DNA of 64,000 bases, taken from positions 2,542,001 to 2,606,000 of the forward strand of contig NC_004663.1 of the NCBI RefSeq assembly GCF_000011065.1, in the 5' to 3' direction. Under the pieces are notes generated by a model. It was not told where the DNA came from. It did no database searches and saw only the letters and a list, made by a program, of their open reading frames with translations. Below are positions 59,514 to 64,000 of this stretch, in pieces. Every line of letters begins with the position of its first letter. Position 1 is the stretch's first letter. This stretch comes from Bacteroides thetaiotaomicron VPI-5482 (GTDB lineage: Bacteria > Bacteroidota > Bacteroidia > Bacteroidales > Bacteroidaceae). A program made the translations under genes and the position numbers.

Positions 59514-61211
59514 TTAACATTCCAGCAACATCTGATTGACTGAACCGCCCGGAGGGGTCATCGGGAGGACATTGCCTTCTTCTACCACACAGGCTTCGAG
59601 CAGGAACGCCCCGTCTGTCGAGAGCATTTCGTCGATGGCCGCTTTCAATTCTTCCCGTGAAAAGACACGTTTGGAAGGAATATCGTAGGCGGAAGCGATT
59701 TTCATGTAATCCGGATTCAGCATCGGAGTAAATGAATAACGGCGATTAAAGAACATAGCCTGCCATTGGCGCACGTTGCCGAGATAATTGTTGTTCAGGC
59801 AGATAATCTTCACCGGAGCTTTCTGTTCCATGATCGTACCCAGCTCCTGAATGTTCATTTGCAGTCCGCCGTCACCCATAAATACACATACCGTGCGGTC
59901 GGGACGGCCGAAAGTAGCTCCGATAGCTGCCGGAAGGCCAAAACCCATCGTGCCGAGTCCACCCGAAGTAACGATACTACGTTCCCTGGTATATTTAAAG
60001 TAGCGGGCAGAGATCATCTGATTCTGACCTACATCTGTCACCAATATGGCTTCGTGACGGGTCGCTTCGCTTACCGCACGCACCACTTCGCCCATACTCA
60101 GTGAATCCGTTGCAGGATGAAGTTCGGGACGAATGACTTTTTCTTCCTCTACCGCTTCATATTCCTTGAAACTATCGACCCACTCGGTGTGCCGGTTCTT
60201 TTTCAGCAGTCCGGTCACAGCAGCCAGCGTCTTTTTGCAGTCGCCCAAAACGGCAATGTCTACCTTTACATTCTTATTTACTTCCGCCGGATCAATGTCA
60301 AAATGGATCACTTTCGCTTGTTTGGCGTAAGTAGCCAGATTACCGGTCACACGGTCGTCGAAACGCATACCGACAGCAATCAGTACATCACATTTGTTAG
60401 TATTGATATTCGGTCCCAGATTTCCGTGCATACCCAGCATTCCTTTATTCAACGGATGGTCGGTAGGCAATGCGGAAAGTCCGAGCAAGGTACAACCTGC
60501 GGGCATATCCGCCTTTTCGATAAAGATACGCAGTTCTTCCTGAGCGCTTCCCAGTTCCACTCCCTGTCCTACCAAGACAAGCGGGCGTTCGGCGTTATTG
60601 ATCAGTTCGGCGGCAGCCTTTACTGATTCTTCGTCTGTATCGGGAACCGGAACATAGCTGCGGATAAACTCCTGCTTTGTCGGCTCGTATTTCGTTTTTT
60701 CAACCTGCGCATTCTTGGCAAAGTCGAGTACCACCGGACCGGGACGACCACTACTGGCAATGTAGAAAGCACGTGCTATCGCCCAGGCTACGTCTTCGGC
60801 ACGGCGAATCTGATAGCTCCATTTAGCGATTGGCTGAGTGATACCTACGAGATCGACTTCCTGAAAAGCGTCTGTTCCAAGAAAGCCTGTTCCCACCTGT
60901 CCTGCAATGACAACGATAGGCGTACTGTCTATCATCGCATCTGCAATACCTGTGATCGTATTGGTTGCTCCGGGGCCGCTTGTCACCAAGCAAACACCGA
61001 CTTTACCCGATACACGGGCGTAGCCTTGTGCCGCATGGGCAGCTCCCTGTTCATGGCGAACCAAGATATGGTTCAATGTATTTTGATGGTCGTACAGGGC
61101 ATCGAACGTAGGCATGATGGAACCGCCGGGATAACCGAAAATGGTAGTCACTCCCTGATGTTCCAGAGAGCGCATCATTGCCTCTGCGCCTGTTATTAAG
61201 TCCTTACTCAT
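59514..61211 (-). CDS. ilvB: Acetolactate synthase large subunit
   Basis: 565 residues. The TPP glutamate is Glu54 in VRHEQGAAHAAQGYAR. The FAD and middle domain has GVELGSAQEELRIF. The TPP/Mg motif is GDGGLQMNIQELGT followed by LNNNYLGNVRQWQ. It makes acetolactate from pyruvate, or acetohydroxybutyrate when 2-oxobutyrate is used. It follows ilvD by 47 bp. Confidence 0.96.
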   Translation of the reverse strand: MSKDLITGAEAMMRSLEHQGVTTIFGYPGGSIMPTFDALYDHQNTLNHILVRHEQGAAHAAQGYARVSGKVGVCLVTSGPGATNTITGIADAMIDSTPIVVIAGQVGTGFLGTDAFQEVDLVGITQPIAKWSYQIRRAEDVAWAIARAFYIASSGRPGPVVLDFAKNAQVEKTKYEPTKQEFIRSYVPVPDTDEESVKAAAELINNAERPLVLVGQGVELGSAQEELRIFIEKADMPAGCTLLGLSALPTDHPLNKGMLGMHGNLGPNINTNKCDVLIAVGMRFDDRVTGNLATYAKQAKVIHFDIDPAEVNKNVKVDIAVLGDCKKTLAAVTGLLKKNRHTEWVDSFKEYEAVEEEKVIRPELHPATDSLSMGEVVRAVSEATRHEAILVTDVGQNQMISARYFKYTRERSIVTSGGLGTMGFGLPAAIGATFGRPDRTVCVFMGDGGLQMNIQELGTIMEQKAPVKIICLNNNYLGNVRQWQAMFFNRRYSFTPMLNPDYMKIASAYDIPSKRVFSREELKAAIDEMLSTDGAFLLEACVVEEGNVLPMTPPGGSVNQMLLEC

Positions 61212-61258
61212 AGTTCTTTAATGGATAATGGATGATTCATAATGGATAATGAAGTGGA

Positions 61259-63061
61259 TCAGTCTATTAATCTCACTGCTCCCTTATCGGCAGAGCTTAC
61301 CATGCTGGCGTATGCTTTCAGGCTCTTCGGCACGTAACGGTCACGGGTGACGGGAGTCATCGGGCGGGCAGCCAGTTCTTCATCTGTTAGTCGCACGTTA
61401 ATCGTTCGGGCGGGAATGTCGATTTCGATGATATCTCCATCTACTATTTTTCCTATATTACCTCCGGCAGCGGCTTCGGGAGAAACGTGTCCGATACTCA
61501 ATCCGGAAGTTCCACCACTGAAACGTCCGTCGGTAATCAAGGCACATTCTTTGCCGAGGTGACGGGATTTGATATAAGAAGTCGGGTAAAGCATTTCCTG
61601 CATACCGGGACCGCCCTTCGGACCTTCGTGCGTGATGACGACAACGTCGCCGCTGACGACTCGGCCTCCGAGGATGCCTTCACAGGCTGCTTCTTGTGAG
61701 TCGAATACTTTGGCAGGTCCGGTAAACTTCCAGATGCTTTCGTCTACACCCGCCGTTTTTACTACGCAACCGTCCTGAGCGATATTTCCTTTCAGTACCG
61801 CCAAACCTCCGTCCTTGCTATAGGCGTGCTCCAGATCACGGATACATCCGTTCGCGCGATCTTTATCTAATTCCTGATAATAAGCTCCCTGAGAACCAAG
61901 TACGAGATTGAATCTGTTTCCTGCCGCACTTGAATATTTGCTCATTGCTTTTTCCGTAACGTTCGGGCTGGTAATTGAATATTGATCGATCGCTTCCGCC
62001 AGCGACATGCCATCCACACGGAGAACGGAAGTATCAATCAGACCGCCTTTTGCCAACTCTGCCAGGATAGCAATGATGCCACCCGCACGGTTAACGTCCT
62101 GAATATGATATTTTTGAGTATTCGGAGCGACTTTACACAGGCAGGGTGTCTTGCGTGACAGCATATCGATGTCGTCCATCTTGAAATCGACTCCTGCCTC
62201 ATGTGCCACGGCCAACAGGTGAAGCACCGTATTGGTAGAACCGCCCATCGCAATATCCAGCGTCATGGCATTGAGGAATGCCTGACGGGTAGCTATGCTG
62301 CGGGGAAGTACACTTTCGTCACCTTCTTCATAATATTTCATTGCATTTTCCACAATCAGTTTGGCAGCATCTTCAAACAGTTTCGTACGATTTTCGTGCG
62401 TAGCCACGATTGTGCCGTTTCCCGGAAGAGCCAAGCCGATAGCTTCATTCAGACAGTTCATCGAGTTTGCCGTAAACATTCCGGAACAACATCCGCAGGT
62501 AGGACAGGCATTCTGTTCGATATTCGCTACTTCCTGATCGCTTACACTGTCGTCCGCCGATTTAATCATGGCATCGATCAAGTCCAGATGCTGACCGTTC
62601 CACTCTCCGGCTTCCATCGGTCCGCCGGATACAAATACGGTAGGGATATTCAGGCGCATGGCAGCCATCAGCATCCCTGGGGTAATCTTATCGCAGTTGC
62701 TGATACATACCATTGCATCCGCCTTGTGCGCATTGACCATATATTCTACGCTGTCCGCTATGATATCACGGGAAGGAAGCGAGTAAAGCATTCCGTCATG
62801 TCCCATAGCGATACCGTCATCAATAGCAATCGTATTAAATTCCGCAGCGAAGCATCCCAGCTTCTCAATTTCCGCCTTCACCAACTGCCCGATTTCATGC
62901 AGGTGCACGTGTCCCGGAACAAATTGTGTAAACGAATTGACGATAGCGATAATGGGTTTTCCCATCTGATTTTTCTTCATGCCGTTGGCTGCCCATAATG
63001 CGCGGGCTCCCGCCATGCGACGGCCTTGTGTACTAAACGAACTGCGTAATTGCTTTTTCAT
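61259..63061 (-). CDS. ilvD: Dihydroxy-acid dehydratase
   Basis: 600 residues. Iron-sulfur Cys lie in CISNCDKITPGMLMA (about 120) and ACPTCGCCSGMFTANSMNCL. Metal and substrate motifs are GGPMEAG and DGRFSGGTSGLSIGHVSPEAA. It makes 2-oxo acids for valine and isoleucine. First structural gene; its start is only 10-40 bp after the attenuator hairpin (63072-63114), so a transcript that ends there never reaches it. Confidence 0.96.
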   Translation of the reverse strand: MKKQLRSSFSTQGRRMAGARALWAANGMKKNQMGKPIIAIVNSFTQFVPGHVHLHEIGQLVKAEIEKLGCFAAEFNTIAIDDGIAMGHDGMLYSLPSRDIIADSVEYMVNAHKADAMVCISNCDKITPGMLMAAMRLNIPTVFVSGGPMEAGEWNGQHLDLIDAMIKSADDSVSDQEVANIEQNACPTCGCCSGMFTANSMNCLNEAIGLALPGNGTIVATHENRTKLFEDAAKLIVENAMKYYEEGDESVLPRSIATRQAFLNAMTLDIAMGGSTNTVLHLLAVAHEAGVDFKMDDIDMLSRKTPCLCKVAPNTQKYHIQDVNRAGGIIAILAELAKGGLIDTSVLRVDGMSLAEAIDQYSITSPNVTEKAMSKYSSAAGNRFNLVLGSQGAYYQELDKDRANGCIRDLEHAYSKDGGLAVLKGNIAQDGCVVKTAGVDESIWKFTGPAKVFDSQEAACEGILGGRVVSGDVVVITHEGPKGGPGMQEMLYPTSYIKSRHLGKECALITDGRFSGGTSGLSIGHVSPEAAAGGNIGKIVDGDIIEIDIPARTINVRLTDEELAARPMTPVTRDRYVPKSLKAYASMVSSADKGAVRLID

Positions 63062-63071
63062 TTCAATCTAT

Positions 63072-63114
63072 CTTTTAATTAAAGAGCCTCCCTCACATCA
63101 GTGAGAAAGGCTCC
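63072..63114 (-). terminator. ilv attenuator (intrinsic terminator in the leader)
   Basis: On the minus strand GGAGCCTTTCTCAC pairs with GTGAGGGAGGCTC around TGAT, with a following TTTAATT tract. It lies between the leader peptide stop and ilvD. The upstream arm can instead pair with 63152-63161. Confidence 0.88.
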
Positions 63115-63161
63115 AAATTCTATCTTTTATGGTACGAATACATACACAAAACCTTTCTCAC
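63101..63161 (-). promoter_or_regulatory. Antiterminator pairing in the ilv leader
   Basis: GTGAGAAAGG, overlapping the leader stop codon (minus strand of 63152-63161), is exactly complementary over 10 bp to CCTTTCTCAC of the terminator's first arm (minus strand of 63101-63110). The two pairings exclude each other. A ribosome held at the Val/Ile codons leaves the antiterminator free; one that reaches the stop hides it and lets the terminator form. Confidence 0.82.
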
Positions 63162-63235
63162 GCTCTTGATGGCACCACCACGACGCGAATAATATGCAGA
63201 ACTGCTAGGTTAATAGATGTATGTAATATATTCAT
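63158..63235 (-). CDS. Leader peptide of the ilv operon
   Basis: 25 codons from the ATG at 63235 with stop TGA at 63158-63160. Twelve residues are branched-chain: Ile at 3, 8, 15 and 16, Leu at 4, 10 and 13, Val at 12 and a run at 18-21. Four consecutive Val codons end just before the antiterminator segment. This is the mark of translational-stall attenuation as in enteric ilv operons. It lies 27 bp after the -7 box and directly upstream of the attenuator. Too short for usual gene callers. Confidence 0.88.
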   Translation of the reverse strand: MNILHTSINLAVLHIIRVVVVPSRA

Positions 63236-63261
63236 ATCTTCTTTTCTTTATTTTCGTGCTG

Positions 63262-63292
63262 CAAAGGTAAGGGCTTTTTTATTATCTCCAAA
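63262..63292 (-). promoter_or_regulatory. Promoter of the ilv operon
   Basis: On the minus strand TTTG (63289-63292), a 19-base spacer and TACCTTTG (63262-63269). This is a full match to the Bacteroides -33/-7 pattern, about 27 bp before the leader peptide ATG. Confidence 0.75.
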
Positions 63293-63481
63293 CAAATCGA
63301 AGAAAAAAATCACTAAAAAGCGAATAATCGTAAGAAAAGAACGGTAATAAACCTAAATTTTATCACTTAAAGGTTGAATTTGCAACTATCAGTTAGTAGA
63401 GAATGACTGTCCATTTCTGACAAAAGCGCTTAATAATCTGAAATTTACTCCGTATGCACCCGGTAGCAAGCAAATTATTCG

Positions 63482-63489
63482 TATCTTTG
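63482..63489 (+). promoter_or_regulatory. -7 box for the FKBP gene
   Basis: TATCTTTG lies 46 bp before the ATG at 63536. The region 63300-63480 is AT-rich and I see nothing else in it. Confidence 0.6.
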
Positions 63490-63535
63490 TCCACCCTAAA
63501 TAAGGGATTTATTAATTAGAAACTATAAATATCAG

Positions 63536-64000
63536 ATGGAAACAGTAGAAAACAAGTACATCACCGTTGCATATAAGCTATATACAGTGGAAGATGGTGA
63601 AAAAGAATTGTTCGAAGAAACAAATGCAGAACATCCTTTTCAGTTCATTTCAGGATTAGGCACAACGCTCGAAAGCTTCGAGAACCAGATAACAGCTCTT
63701 TCTAAGGGTGATAAATTCGATTTTACCATTCCGGCAGATGAAGCTTACGGAGCCTACGATGAGCAACATGTATTTGATCTTCCTAAAAATATCTTTGAAA
63801 TAGATGGCAAGTTCGACAGCGAACGCGTAACAGAAGGCAGCATTGTACCTTTGATGACCGGAGACGGTCAACGCGTAAACGCCAGCGTCGTAGAAATCAA
63901 ACCGGATGTAGTAGTAGTTGACCTTAACCACCCATTGGCAGGCGCTGACCTGATCTTTGAAGGTGAAGTAATCGAAAGCCGTCCTGCTACCAACGAAGAA
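63536..64000 (+). CDS. SlyD-like FKBP-type peptidyl-prolyl isomerase (cut at right edge)
   Basis: At least 155 residues; the C-terminus is beyond the window. FKBP strand 1 is YITVAYKLYTVEDG, catalytic region FQFISGLGTTLESFENQI (about 36-53), GDKFDFTIPADEAYGAYDEQHVFDLPKNIF (with the IF-domain entry), then VVEIKPDVVVVDLNHPLAGADLIFEGEVIE. It isomerises prolyl bonds and acts as a chaperone. A His-rich metal tail, if present, would lie outside. There is no signal peptide, so it is cytosolic. Confidence 0.9.
   Translation, partial: METVENKYITVAYKLYTVEDGEKELFEETNAEHPFQFISGLGTTLESFENQITALSKGDKFDFTIPADEAYGAYDEQHVFDLPKNIFEIDGKFDSERVTEGSIVPLMTGDGQRVNASVVEIKPDVVVVDLNHPLAGADLIFEGEVIESRPATNEE

Overview
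The window looks like a chromosomal segment of a gut Bacteroides, close to B. thetaiotaomicron. The signs are many TAnnTTTG promoter boxes with a TTTG or TTG box about 17-19 bases upstream, a SusC/SusD pair, an ExbB/ExbD/TonB set, and gene blocks whose order I recall from B. thetaiotaomicron (xusABC beside pfkA; acn-icd-gltA; ilvDBN-thioesterase-ilvC). No integrase, transposase, rRNA operon or CRISPR array is visible.

Layout. 1-4.9 kb is an accessory island: a partial unknown gene, a WYL_2-like protein, an HNH endonuclease, a T7-lysozyme-like amidase and a DUF4373 replication-type protein whose C-terminal part lies in another frame. Almost every gene here carries an in-frame tandem repeat. 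5.0-6.0 kb is a PD-(D/E)XK (Rpn-type) nuclease. 6.17-11.3 kb is a SusC/SusD locus in which the promoter, signal peptide and first 72 codons of susC lie on a 570-bp segment bounded by 21-bp inverted repeats. The segment points away from the rest of the gene, so the locus is caught in the OFF orientation. 11.7-15.3 kb holds a lone receiver protein, an ABC-F ATPase, a zeta-like kinase with a small partner, and a His-rich secreted protein. 15.4-21.2 kb is an RND heavy-metal efflux operon. 21.2-31 kb holds a lipoprotein, an rRNA methyltransferase, a membrane protein/ECF sigma/DUF5056 operon, a cardiolipin synthase, thyA-folA, an Lrp regulator, an M64 peptidase and a GNAT enzyme.

31-37 kb (minus strand) carries exbD-exbD-membrane protein-exbB, tRNA-Ser(GGA), tatD, an unknown gene, a prenyl synthetase and tonB. 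37-40 kb carries cmk-ispH and pfkA. 40-45.3 kb is the xenosiderophore operon xusA-xusB-xusC. 45.5-48.4 kb is a three-gene steroid/bile-acid reductase cluster (5-alpha-reductase, old-yellow-enzyme reductase, SDR). 48.5-49.3 kb is a GNAT toxin-like gene with a 52-codon partner. 49.7-54.5 kb is acn-icd-gltA, the oxidative half of a TCA branch to 2-oxoglutarate. 54.6-56.5 kb is an SF1 helicase. 57-63.3 kb is the branched-chain amino acid operon, preceded by a leader peptide and a classical attenuator. A SlyD-like isomerase runs off the right end.

The genes connect in several ways. ExbB/ExbD/TonB energise SusC-like and XusA-type receptors. The TCA branch supplies 2-oxoglutarate for glutamate, the amino donor for the branched-chain amino acids made by the ilv operon. 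Prominent non-gene structure comprises the invertible segment, the ilv attenuator, coding tandem repeats with periods of 18, 21, 30, 45 and 54 bp in the first 4.6 kb, and several intergenic arrays of degenerate direct repeats (period about 16-24 bp) that differ from site to site.
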